Origin: Roseococcus sp. SDR
GTDB taxonomy: Bacteria; Pseudomonadota; Alphaproteobacteria; Acetobacterales; Acetobacteraceae
NCBI RefSeq assembly: GCF_019083995.1
Contig: NZ_JAHRCU010000034.1
Coordinates: forward strand, 1-33,184
DNA: 33,184 nt
Reading direction: 5' to 3'
Positions 16,386-24,336 of the stretch are shown piece after piece (position 1 is the first letter of the stretch; each line of letters begins with the position of its first letter). A program made the translations under genes and the position numbers. Under the pieces are notes generated by a model that saw only the letters and a list, made by a program, of their open reading frames with translations, ran no database searches and was not told where the DNA came from.

Positions 16386-19196
16386 TTATGCGCTGACCGC
16401 CACGCGCTGCAGCATCGGCAGCGTCTCGGCCACGATCTCCGGCAGGGCGGCGAGGTGCGGCGCCACGTCCTGGCCGGCCCGGATCGCGCGCTGCAGGCGG
16501 TCGATGCCGTTGGTCAGCCGCTCGGCGCCCAGGCTCCGGGCGGGTTCCATCACCATATGCGCGGCCTGGCGCATGCGGGTCACGTCACGCGCGATGCGGG
16601 GTTCGGCCAGTACGGCGCAGCCCTCGCGGATCTCCTCCACCATGTCATGCATGGCATGGGCGGCGAGGGCGCCGAGATCGGCCAGCGAACGCCGCAGCGT
16701 CGCCTCGTTCACCAAGGGCGGCTCCTCGGGGCGGGTGGGCGCCATGGCGGGAAGGGCGCTGCGCCAGGAATGGCCGGCGACAAGGTCCTGCATGGCGGAG
16801 AGCAGCGCGTCGCGGTCGATGGGCTTGGCCAGGTGGCCGTCCATGCCGGCCTCGTAGCAGGCGGAGATTTCCTCGGGCAGGGTGGAGGCGGTCACGCCCA
16901 GGATGGGAATGGTGCCCTTGGGCGCGGGCAGCATGCGGATGCGGCGCGTCGCTTCCAGCCCGTCCATGCCGGGCATGTGGACATCCATCAGCACGATGTC
17001 GAAGGCGTTGCGCTCGACGGCCGTGACGGCGGCCGCGCCGCTGCTCACGAATTCCACGCGATGCCCCGCGGGGGCGAGCAGCGCCTGCACGACGAGCCGG
17101 TTGGGCGCGAGGTCATCCGCCACCAGCACCAGCAATCCGGGCATGTCGGGCAGAGGTGGCGCGGGCACGGGCAGGGTCTCGGGCGCCGGGCGCTCGGCCA
17201 GTGTTCGCAGCGGCAATTCGAGCCAGAAGAGGGCCCCCGCGCCCGGCTCGCTGTCGCAGCCGATGGCACCCCCCATGGCGGCGGCGAGGCGTGCCGTGAT
17301 GGCGAGGCCGAGGCCGGTGCCCAGCCCCTCGCTCTCGCCATGCGGCGCGATCTGCGTGAAGTCGCGGAACAGCAGGTGGCGCTTGTCGGGCGGGACGCCC
17401 GGGCCACTGTCCTGCACCTCGATGCGCAGGCCCATCTGGCCGCGGGAGAGCGGCCGCACGCGCAGATCCACGCGCCCGCCATCGGGGGTGAACTTGATGG
17501 CGTTGGAGAGCAGGTTCAGCAGCATCTGGCGCAGGCGCATCGCATCGCCCTCGACCATCTCCGGCATGGCGGGCGAAAGGTCGAGCGAGAGGCGCAGGCG
17601 CTTGCGGTCCACATCGGGCGCCATCAGGCCCACGCAGGCCTCGAAGAGCGGGCGGAGCAGCACGGGCCGCAGGTCGAGGTCGAGCTGCCCGGCCTCGATC
17701 TTCGTCAGGTCGAGCAGGCGGTTCACCAGCTCGCGCAGATGGGTGCCGGCATCGTGCAGCAGGCGGAGCTGGTCGCGCTGGGTGTGGCCGAGATTGTTGT
17801 CGGACATCAGCGCCTGGGCGAAGCCCAGCATGGAGTTCAGCGGCGTGCGCAGCTCATGCGACATGCGGGCGAGGAACATGCCCTTGGCCACATCCTCGGC
17901 ATGAGCGGCGTCGCGGGCGCGGGCCAGCTCCTCATTGGCGCGCTTGAGTTCCGTGATGTCGGTGCGGATGCCGATGGTGCCGCCATCGGGGGTCATGCGC
18001 TCGGTGATGAGGATCCAGCGGCCATCGGGCAGCAGGGCCTCGAGCGGCGGGCCCTTGCTGCGGCGCCAGCGCACCATCTCGTCGATCGCGGCCTCGATAT
18101 CGCCGGTGAGCTGCGGGAACTGCCCGCGCAGCGCGCCCTCGCGCATGATCTCACGGAAGGAGGCGCCCTCGCGGATGAAGGGGGCGGAGAGGGCGTACAT
18201 CTCGCGGAAGCGCTGGTTGCAGATGACGAGGCGATCATCCGGCCCGAACAGCACGAAGCCGTCGCTCATGCTGTCGAGAGCATTCGCCAGGGTGGTGCGC
18301 CAGCGGTCGCGGTCGCCCTCGGTGCGCTCGCGCTGGCGCAGCATGAGGGAGAGCAGGCCGGCCAGCGTGATGATCAGCAGGCCGAAGGCGGCGGAGAAGA
18401 GGATGGCGGGCCAGCGTTCGGAGGACCAGGCGGCGAGTGCGGCCTCGCGCGTCATGGTCACGCGGATGGTCAGGTTGCCGTAGAGCGTGGGCCGCGTCAG
18501 CGCGACCACGGGCGGTTCCGCGTTCGGGTCGGGGCGGGTTGCGATCTGCGCTTCCTCATGCGGCAGGGCGGCGAGCAACAGGCCGTCATTGCGCATGAGC
18601 GTGATGCGAAGCCCCGGCGCATCGCCGCCCGAGGCGAGGAGCTGGCTGAGATTGGCGAGCGGGATCTCGGCCATGGCGGTGGCATTGGGCAGGCCCGAGA
18701 TGCTCACCGGATGGGCGAAGAAGAGGCCCCATTCGCGCGAGGCCGGGTTGCGGATCGGGCCGCCGATGCGAAGCCCGCCTTCGTGGAGGCCGGATTCGTT
18801 GAAAGTCGGGCCGGTCGGGCCTGGCAGGCGGCGGCGGCGATAGACGGAAAGCGCGGTGGCGACGGCCTGGCCTGTGGAGTCGAGCACCAGGATGTCGCGG
18901 TAGATCAGGTTCTGGTTGTTGAGCTCCTGCAGCACCTCGCTCGCGCGGTTGGCGTCGAAACGGCCGTCGCGGGCAGGGCCGAGGATGACGGGCAGGCCGA
19001 AGAGCAGGGATTCGACCTGGGTGAAATGACGGTTGATGTTGGCTTCCACGGCGCGGGCGATGCGCTCCACCGTCTGGTTGGCCTGGGCCAGGGCCTCCTG
19101 CCGGCCGCGCTCGACCATCAGCCCGGTGGCCAGAGCCTGCACGAGCAGGATGACCACGGCCGTGCCGAGGACGGTGCGGCGGAGTGAGCGGGTCAA
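16386..19196 (-). CDS. Hybrid sensor histidine kinase
   Basis: 936-residue membrane kinase. TM1 is about 9-29, a periplasmic sensor region about 30-262, TM2 about 264-285, a PAS_7-like domain about 300-420, and HisKA has His447 in ARMSHELRTPLN. HATPase motifs are Asn565 (NLLSNAIKFTPDGG), DSGPGVP and GLGTGLGLAIT. A receiver domain carries Asp738 (VLMDVHMPGMDG) and Lys791 (AKPIDRD). The C-terminal region (about 825-936) resembles an Hpt helix bundle; His880 is kept but the usual HxLKGxA becomes HMVMEPA. The start is TTG 19196: an in-frame stop lies upstream with no ATG between, and the next ATG (codon 27) would cut off TM1. No partner regulator gene is adjacent. Confidence 0.92.
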   Translation of the reverse strand: MTRSLRRTVLGTAVVILLVQALATGLMVERGRQEALAQANQTVERIARAVEANINRHFTQVESLLFGLPVILGPARDGRFDANRASEVLQELNNQNLIYRDILVLDSTGQAVATALSVYRRRRLPGPTGPTFNESGLHEGGLRIGGPIRNPASREWGLFFAHPVSISGLPNATAMAEIPLANLSQLLASGGDAPGLRITLMRNDGLLLAALPHEEAQIATRPDPNAEPPVVALTRPTLYGNLTIRVTMTREAALAAWSSERWPAILFSAAFGLLIITLAGLLSLMLRQRERTEGDRDRWRTTLANALDSMSDGFVLFGPDDRLVICNQRFREMYALSAPFIREGASFREIMREGALRGQFPQLTGDIEAAIDEMVRWRRSKGPPLEALLPDGRWILITERMTPDGGTIGIRTDITELKRANEELARARDAAHAEDVAKGMFLARMSHELRTPLNSMLGFAQALMSDNNLGHTQRDQLRLLHDAGTHLRELVNRLLDLTKIEAGQLDLDLRPVLLRPLFEACVGLMAPDVDRKRLRLSLDLSPAMPEMVEGDAMRLRQMLLNLLSNAIKFTPDGGRVDLRVRPLSRGQMGLRIEVQDSGPGVPPDKRHLLFRDFTQIAPHGESEGLGTGLGLAITARLAAAMGGAIGCDSEPGAGALFWLELPLRTLAERPAPETLPVPAPPLPDMPGLLVLVADDLAPNRLVVQALLAPAGHRVEFVSSGAAAVTAVERNAFDIVLMDVHMPGMDGLEATRRIRMLPAPKGTIPILGVTASTLPEEISACYEAGMDGHLAKPIDRDALLSAMQDLVAGHSWRSALPAMAPTRPEEPPLVNEATLRRSLADLGALAAHAMHDMVEEIREGCAVLAEPRIARDVTRMRQAAHMVMEPARSLGAERLTNGIDRLQRAIRAGQDVAPHLAALPEIVAETLPMLQRVAVSA

Positions 19197-19353
19197 GGGC
19201 TTGCCGGGCCCGGTATGGCCGCCGGGCTGCCCGCCGTCAGCCGGCGCGGGGAGCCATGCGCGGCATGGTCACCGGGTCCGGGGCGCTTTGCCGCGGATGG
19301 TTTTGGCAGCAAAAGAATATGCCCTGGGATTTGGATATGTCTCCGATTTTGAC

Positions 19354-19382
19354 AATCTATCCTTGGGGCCGTGATTCGACAA
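19354..19382 (-). promoter_or_regulatory. Candidate sigma-70 promoter of the hybrid kinase
   Basis: On the minus strand, TTGTCG (19382-19377) and TAGATT (19359-19354) are separated by exactly 17 bases, about 155 bases ahead of the kinase start. It lies in the only clearly AT-rich patch of the window (about 19300-19410). Each box matches consensus at four of six positions. Confidence 0.4.
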
Positions 19383-19433
19383 ACGAAAGAAACCAATTTT
19401 CAGACATTTGGGCGGCGGTGTTGCCGCTGGGAC

Positions 19434-19967
19434 TCAGAAGCCCTCGCGCGCCAGGGCGTCAAGGGCCTGGCCGAAGCCCCGGGTTGAGAAGGGCAGCGCC
19501 ACCTCGCCCCCCAAGGCGTCCCGGTATTCCAGGCGCCCCTGGGCTTCCCGGGCGCGCAGGCGGGTGAGTTGGCCGGCGCTGACATCCGTCTCGGCCACGC
19601 AGCCGCGCGGCCCGCAGGCGCGCAGCGTGACCGGGATGGGGGCGGCGCGGTCCGGCAGCTGGATCAGCATGGGGTGGACCACGGTGACATTGGCCGGGAT
19701 CAGCACGATGAGGCGCATGGGGTCGCCGCGCTGGGCGCGGCCGAAGGCGAATTGCGCGACGGGCTGGCGGCGCTGGTCCTGGAGGGATTGCAGCACCTCG
19801 CAGCCGCGCGGGCCGTTCTGGCGCGTCTCGCAGCGGAGGATCCAATCGCCGAAGCTGGCATTGGTGACATTGGGGGCCGCGGCAGGCGCGGGCGCCTGCG
19901 CCAGCGCGGGTGCGGCCAGCAGTCTTGCCGCCAGCGCCATCATGGAAAGCCGCATCACTCGTTTCAT
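19434..19967 (-). CDS. IalB-family (invasion-associated locus B) protein
   Basis: Secreted protein of 177 residues with a signal peptide (MKRVMRLSMMALAARLLAAP, cleavage near ALAQA at 24). The mature part has the IalB layout: FGDWILRCE near the start, Cys pairs at 46/56 and 118/123 likely forming disulfides, and the LIVLIPANVTVVHPMLIQL core. The family is named from Bartonella but is widespread and mostly uncharacterised in free-living alphaproteobacteria. A periplasmic or envelope stress role is a guess. It is monocistronic by spacing: 237 bp precede the hybrid kinase downstream and tRNA-Pro lies upstream in the opposite direction. No strong ribosome-binding site precedes ATG 19967. Confidence 0.85.
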   Translation of the reverse strand: MKRVMRLSMMALAARLLAAPALAQAPAPAAAPNVTNASFGDWILRCETRQNGPRGCEVLQSLQDQRRQPVAQFAFGRAQRGDPMRLIVLIPANVTVVHPMLIQLPDRAAPIPVTLRACGPRGCVAETDVSAGQLTRLRAREAQGRLEYRDALGGEVALPFSTRGFGQALDALAREGF

Positions 19968-20047
19968 GGGGACAGTCTACCCCGCGCTTCGGTGGGGCGC
20001 GATCCGGCGGAATGTGACGAATGCCGACAGGACATGGCGCGCACCCC

Positions 20048-20076
20048 TTGGACAAGCGCGCAACGGGTGGTAAGGC
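20048..20076 (+). promoter_or_regulatory. Candidate promoter of tRNA-Pro / prfC
   Basis: TTGGAC (20048-20053) and TAAGGC (20071-20076) are separated by 17 bases. Transcription would start a few bases before the tRNA at 20086. The -10 is weak, so this is a positional call. Confidence 0.35.
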
Positions 20077-20085
20077 CACTCGCGT

Positions 20086-20162
20086 CGGAGCGTAGCGCAG
20101 CCTGGTAGCGCATCAGTCTGGGGGACTGGGGGTCGTGGGTTCGAATCCCGCCGCTCCGACCA
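20086..20162 (+). tRNA. tRNA-Pro (anticodon GGG)
   Basis: Acceptor CGGAGCG (20086-20092) pairs perfectly with CGCTCCG (20152-20158). The D-arm is GCGCAGCCTGGTAGCGC. The anticodon stem TCAGT/ACTGG encloses CTGGGGG with anticodon GGG. The T-arm is TGGG TTCGAAT CCCG. Discriminator A and an encoded CCA (20160-20162) complete it. It lies 28 bp ahead of prfC and may be co-transcribed. Confidence 0.96.
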
Positions 20163-20190
20163 TTGCGGCCTTCCCCGGTGGCCCTCCCCC

Positions 20191-21849
20191 ATGCTTCCCC
20201 CCGGAGTGCCCGCCTTGAGCCAGAATGCCTCTGAAGCCTTGACCACGGGCGCCGCCGCCACTGGCGCCGCGCAAGAGGCCGCGCGCCGCCGCAGCTTCGC
20301 CATCATCGCCCACCCCGATGCCGGCAAGACCACGCTGACCGAGAAGCTGCTGCTCAAGGGCGGCGCCATCCAGCTCGCCGGCCAGGTGCGCGCCAAGGGC
20401 AATCGCCGCGCCACGCGCTCGGACTGGATGAGCATCGAGCAGGATCGCGGCATTTCCGTCGCGACCTCGGTCATGACCTTCGAGCGCGACGGGCTGATCT
20501 TCAACCTGCTGGACACGCCGGGCCACGAAGACTTCTCCGAGGACACCTACCGCACGCTGACCGCCGTGGACGCCGCCGTGATGGTGCTGGACGCGGCCAA
20601 GGGCATCGAGGCGCAGACGCTCAAGCTCTTCGAGGTCTGCCGCCTGCGCGACATCCCGATCATCACCTTCATCAACAAGATGGACCGCGAGGGGCGGGAC
20701 CCGCTGGAGCTGCTCGACGAGATCGAGAAGACGCTGGCGCTGGACGTCTCGCCCGCCGCCTGGCCGGTGGGGCAGGGGCGGGACCTGCTCGGCGTCTATG
20801 ACCTGCTGGACCCCGCGCTGCGCCTGCTGGACACGGCGGATGGCGGGCATATCCCGCTTTCGGGCCTCGAAGACCCAGAGCTCGAGAAGCTGGTGCCCGA
20901 GGGCCTGCTGGCCGATCTGCGGGACCAGGCGGGGCTGGTGACCGGCGGCTATCCGGAATTTGACCGCGACGCCTTCCTGCAGGGCACGCTGACGCCCGTC
21001 TTCTTCGGCAGCGCGCTGCGCGATTTCGGCGTGGGGCATCTGCTGGATGGCCTCGCGCGCCTGGCCCCGCCGCCGCGCCCGCGCGCGGCCGATGCGCGGA
21101 TGGTCGCCCCCGGCGAGGGCAAGCTGACGGGCTTCGTCTTCAAGGTGCAGGCGAACATGGACCCGCAGCACCGCGACCGCGTGGCCTTCCTGCGCGTCTG
21201 CTCCGGCCGCTTGCAGAAGGGCGCGCGCCTGCTCCAGGTGCGCACCGGCAAGCAGGTGCCGGTGAACGCGCCGCTCTTCTTCTTCGCGAAGGACCGCCAG
21301 GTGGCGGAAGAGGCCTGGCCGGGCGATGTGGTGGGCATCGCGAATCACGGGATTCTGCGCATCGGCGACACGCTGACCGAGGGCGAGCCGATCAATTTCC
21401 GCGGCGTCCCCTCCTTCGCGCCCGAGCATCTGCGCCGCGTGCGCCTCGATGACCCGATGCTGGCCAAGAAGCTGAACAAGGCGCTGGAGCAGCTGGCCGA
21501 TGAGGGCGTGGTGCAGATCTTCCGGCCGCTGGATGGCTCGCCGCCGGTGATCGGCGTGGTGGGGCTGCTGCAGATCGACGTGCTGCAAAGCCGGCTCAAG
21601 GTGGAATACGGCGTGCCGGCGGGCTTCGAGCACACGCAGTGGGAATATCTGCGCTGGGTGACCTCCGAGGATCGCGACGCCATTACGCGCTTCAGCCAGT
21701 TCAACCGCAGCGAGTTGGCCGAGGATCATGACGGCGCGCTGGTGGCGCTCTTCGCCTCGGACTGGCGGCGCAAGCGCGCGGAGGAGGAGTGGAAGATGCT
21801 GAGCTTCCACGCGCTGCGCGAGCAGCACGCGCTGCCTGAGAAGAAGTAG
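20191..21849 (+). CDS. prfC: Peptide chain release factor 3
   Basis: Translational GTPase that removes RF1/RF2 from the ribosome after termination. GTPase motifs are clear: G1 AHPDAGKTT (40-48), switch region with QDRGISV, G3 DTPGHEDF (108-115) and G4 NKMD (162-165). Beta-barrel domain II and the RF3 C-terminal domain (FEHTQWEYLRWV) follow. At 552 residues it is slightly longer than typical RF3. ATG 20191 has no ribosome-binding site, whereas TTG 20215 has GGAG eight bases upstream and would give a more usual 544 residues (LSQNASEAL); that start may be the real one. It ends at a cluster of hairpins shared with the convergent oxidoreductase gene. Confidence 0.95.
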   Translation: MLPPGVPALSQNASEALTTGAAATGAAQEAARRRSFAIIAHPDAGKTTLTEKLLLKGGAIQLAGQVRAKGNRRATRSDWMSIEQDRGISVATSVMTFERDGLIFNLLDTPGHEDFSEDTYRTLTAVDAAVMVLDAAKGIEAQTLKLFEVCRLRDIPIITFINKMDREGRDPLELLDEIEKTLALDVSPAAWPVGQGRDLLGVYDLLDPALRLLDTADGGHIPLSGLEDPELEKLVPEGLLADLRDQAGLVTGGYPEFDRDAFLQGTLTPVFFGSALRDFGVGHLLDGLARLAPPPRPRAADARMVAPGEGKLTGFVFKVQANMDPQHRDRVAFLRVCSGRLQKGARLLQVRTGKQVPVNAPLFFFAKDRQVAEEAWPGDVVGIANHGILRIGDTLTEGEPINFRGVPSFAPEHLRRVRLDDPMLAKKLNKALEQLADEGVVQIFRPLDGSPPVIGVVGLLQIDVLQSRLKVEYGVPAGFEHTQWEYLRWVTSEDRDAITRFSQFNRSELAEDHDGALVALFASDWRRKRAEEEWKMLSFHALREQHALPEKK

Positions 21850-21952
21850 CAGGGCGCTGCCCTGCACCCGCCGGGGCCGAAAGGCCCCGGACCCCAAAAA
21901 TGGGATTGCAAAGGACGAGTCCTTTGCCGGGGTCCAGGGGCGGCGCCCCTGG
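21849..21952. terminator. Four-hairpin cluster between convergent genes
   Basis: Four perfect stems fill the gap: GCAGGGC/GCCCTGC (21849-21865, overlapping the prfC stop), CCGGGGCC-GAAA-GGCCCCGG (21871-21890), GCAAAGGAC-GA-GTCCTTTGC (21908-21927) and CCAGGGGC/GCCCCTGG (21934-21952). GGACCCC (21889-21895) can also pair with GGGGTCC (21929-21935), closing the third hairpin. A run of A (21896-21900) gives T-rich 3' sequence on the minus strand. It probably works as a bidirectional terminator and has the look of a REP-type repeat. Confidence 0.7.
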
Positions 21953-21954
21953 TC

Positions 21955-23652
21955 TTACCCCACCATTCCGGCCGCGATCTTCTCCGCCGTCATCATGGTC
22001 GGGAAGTTCGTATTGGCGCAGGGGACCACGGGGAAGATCGAGGCATCCACCACGCGCAGGCCTTCGATGCCCTTCACGCGCCCCTCCGGGTCCACCACGG
22101 CGCGCGGATCATCCTCGGCGCCCATCCGGCAGGAGCAGGAGGCGTGCCAGACGCCGATCGCCGCCTTGCGGATGAAGCCCTCCAGCGCCGCGTCATCCGT
22201 CATCACTTCGTCGAAGCGATAGCCCTCGATCACGAAGCGGTCGATGAAGCGGGAGCGGATGAAGCCCGGCCCATCCATCACCGCGCTGATGACATTCGTC
22301 AGGAAGCGGTTCTTCGCATTGATGACGCCGAGCTTGCGGACGCGGTCGGTGTAGCTGGCCGGGAAGTGGTCGGTGGTGACTTTCCCCAATTCGCCGCTCA
22401 TCTGGATCGCGGCCATCATGCGGAAGCCGGTCATCAGCCGCTCGAGGTCGCGCGTGTCGGAGAGGAGGTTGAACTCCACCACCGGCTCGGCATTCCAGTC
22501 GCGCGAGGCGAGGCGCACCTGGCCGCTCTCGGAATAGGTCTTGTTCACCCAGAGCAGCAGCGAGGCGACCTGCTTGCCCACCGCATGCCAGGCCGACTTG
22601 CTGACGGCGGCGGCGAACATGTCGCCGGGCGGAATGCCTTCGAGGTTGGAGGAATAGCGCAGGCCGACCAGGATGTGGCGGCGCGTCCGCTCATCCACGC
22701 GGGCGCCGCGGCGGAGGTAGGAGGAGAGCGAGACGGAGGGGTGGTCCATCAGCCCCTGGCCCACGCCGGGCAGGTTGTGCAGCACCTCGATCCCCATCTC
22801 GCGCAGATGGGCGGCGGGGCCGATGCCGGCGCGCAGCAGATGGGCCGGCGAGTGGATGGCGCCGGAGGAGAGGATGATCTCCCGCCCGCGGAATTCCTGC
22901 TCCTGGCCTTTGACGAGGGCGATGACGCCGACACAGCGGTTGCCCTCGAAGATCAGGGACTTCACCTGCGTCTCGGTGGAGATGGTCAGGTTCTCGCGGG
23001 CGCGGGTGGAGCGGTCGAGATAGCCCATCGCGGCCGAGGCGCGTTGTTCGCCCTCGTTCGAGATGGTCATCGGGAAATAGCCGTCCTCGAAGAAGCCGTT
23101 CTGGTCGGGCAGGAATTTGAAGCCGGCGGCGGCGAAGGCCTTGGCGGCCGCCTTGGCGTGGTTGTTCCAATGCTCGGGCGGGATGCGGCGGACCGGGATG
23201 CGGCCTTCCTTGCCATGGAAGGGGCCGTCGAAATCGAGGTCGCGCTCGACCTTCTTGAAGAAGGGGAGGACGGCATCCCAGTTCCAGCCGGTGGCACCGC
23301 GCTGTTCCCATTCGTCGTAATCGGTGGGGGCGCCGCGATTGGCGAGCTGGCCATTGATGGAGGAGCCGCCGCCCAGCACCCGCGCCTGCTCATATTTGCG
23401 CAGCGGCGGGCGATCCTCCGGGCGGTTGTGGGGCACGATCTGGGTGTGGACCTTCAGCTCCGTCCAGTGGAAGCGCGGGTCGAAATAGGCGGTGCCCGGG
23501 TAGCTGTCCTTGATCTCGGCGGGTTCCTCGCCGGGCGGCGTGTCGGGCCCCGCCTCGCAGACCAGCACCTTGCGGTGGCTCTGGGCCGAGAGGCGGTGCG
23601 CCAGGACGGAGCCGGCGGAGCCGCCGCCGACGATGATGGTGTCCCAGTTCAT
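21955..23652 (-). CDS. GMC-family FAD oxidoreductase (choline-dehydrogenase-like)
   Basis: FAD-dependent alcohol oxidase/dehydrogenase of 565 residues. The ADP-binding motif is at the N-terminus (IIVGGGSAGSVLAHRLS, 6-22), the GMC signature 1 region at ARVLGGGSSINGQLANRG, signature 2 near GAIHSPAHLLRAGIGP, and the C-terminal active site has His503 (VWHASCSCRMG) and Asn547 (CANTNFPTMM), the expected His-Asn pair 44 apart. No signal peptide, so it is cytoplasmic or membrane-associated. ATG 23652 has GGGGAG upstream. It lies 15 bp behind the GST gene, itself 12 bp behind livF, so it is probably the last gene of a liv operon. Substrate unknown; a betaine-type role is not supported by neighbours. 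Confidence 0.93.
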   Translation of the reverse strand: MNWDTIIVGGGSAGSVLAHRLSAQSHRKVLVCEAGPDTPPGEEPAEIKDSYPGTAYFDPRFHWTELKVHTQIVPHNRPEDRPPLRKYEQARVLGGGSSINGQLANRGAPTDYDEWEQRGATGWNWDAVLPFFKKVERDLDFDGPFHGKEGRIPVRRIPPEHWNNHAKAAAKAFAAAGFKFLPDQNGFFEDGYFPMTISNEGEQRASAAMGYLDRSTRARENLTISTETQVKSLIFEGNRCVGVIALVKGQEQEFRGREIILSSGAIHSPAHLLRAGIGPAAHLREMGIEVLHNLPGVGQGLMDHPSVSLSSYLRRGARVDERTRRHILVGLRYSSNLEGIPPGDMFAAAVSKSAWHAVGKQVASLLLWVNKTYSESGQVRLASRDWNAEPVVEFNLLSDTRDLERLMTGFRMMAAIQMSGELGKVTTDHFPASYTDRVRKLGVINAKNRFLTNVISAVMDGPGFIRSRFIDRFVIEGYRFDEVMTDDAALEGFIRKAAIGVWHASCSCRMGAEDDPRAVVDPEGRVKGIEGLRVVDASIFPVVPCANTNFPTMMTAEKIAAGMVG

Positions 23653-23667
23653 CAGGCTGGCTCCCCC

Positions 23668-24324
23668 TTACGCAGGCTCTTTGTCGCGGTCGGCCATCAT
23701 CTGCTTGAAGGCGGGGCGCGCATGGCAGGCGGCGAGCCAGGCCTTCACATGGGGTGCGGCCTCGAAGAGTTCCTTCGCCGGCATCGCGTAGCGGATGACC
23801 TCGGCGAGGTTGATGTCGGCCACGGTGAAGCGCCCGCCCACGAGGAAGCCGGTCTTGGCCAGCGCCGCGTCCAGCACGGCGAAGGGGCCGCGCAGCGCCT
23901 CGATGGAGGCCTTGGCCAGCGCCGCGTCACGCTCCGCCTCGGGCTTCGCCACCATGTTGTAGAGGATGGCGATGGTGTGCGGCTCGGCCTCGGTCATCGC
24001 CCAGATGGACCAGGCGGTCATCTCGCCATCCTCGCGCAGGTTCGCCGGCGCCAGCGGGCCGCCGGCCTTCTTCGCCATGTAGAGGTTGATGGCGAGCGAT
24101 TCGGCCAGCACCAGGCCGTCATCCTCCATCGCCGGGATGCGCGCGTTGGGGTTCACCTTGAGGAATTCGGGCGAGCGCGTGTTGATCTGGGCCCCCGGCG
24201 CCAGCGGATCGGCCAGGCGGCCGGCCTGGATCACGGGCACGTGGCGGAAGGGCATCCCCGCCTCCAGCGCCAGCCAGACATTGCGCGAGGCGCGGGAGCG
24301 AAGAACGCCATAGATGGTGAGCAT
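23668..24324 (-). CDS. Glutathione S-transferase family protein
   Basis: 218-residue cytosolic enzyme. The thioredoxin-like N-domain has YGVLRSRASRNVWLALE (5-21), in which Ser10/Ser13 are the likely glutathione-activating region, and the glutathione-binding turn NPNARIPAMEDDGLVLAES with its cis-proline. The all-helical C-domain carries FTVADINLAEVIRYA, the usual N-capping/hydrophobic staple box (xTxADIxL). Bacterial GSTs conjugate, reduce or isomerise small electrophiles. Tight packing between livF (12 bp) and the GMC oxidoreductase (15 bp) suggests work on the same imported compound. Which GST class it belongs to cannot be settled by eye. Confidence 0.9.
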   Translation of the reverse strand: MLTIYGVLRSRASRNVWLALEAGMPFRHVPVIQAGRLADPLAPGAQINTRSPEFLKVNPNARIPAMEDDGLVLAESLAINLYMAKKAGGPLAPANLREDGEMTAWSIWAMTEAEPHTIAILYNMVAKPEAERDAALAKASIEALRGPFAVLDAALAKTGFLVGGRFTVADINLAEVIRYAMPAKELFEAAPHVKAWLAACHARPAFKQMMADRDKEPA

Positions 24325-24336
24325 GCGGGTGTTTCC

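Noticed and set aside
16455-19187. 910-codon plus-strand frame opposite the hybrid kinase
   Set aside because: The opposite strand encodes a complete kinase with all catalytic motifs; this frame has none.
19349-19377. Perfect TTGACA on the plus strand
   Set aside because: The hexamer 17 bases on (TGATTC) is a poor -10, and no plus-strand gene follows before tRNA-Pro.
19977-20546. Minus-strand open frame with RRDSNPRPPVPQTDALPG across tRNA-Pro
   Set aside because: Antisense of tRNA-Pro and of the start of prfC; the 'DSNPRP' signature is a tRNA shadow, not a protein family.
20113-21897. Long minus-strand frame ending in GFEPTTPSPPD
   Set aside because: It lies wholly antisense to prfC and tRNA-Pro and is His/Arg/Ala-rich, as expected of shadow frames in GC-rich DNA.
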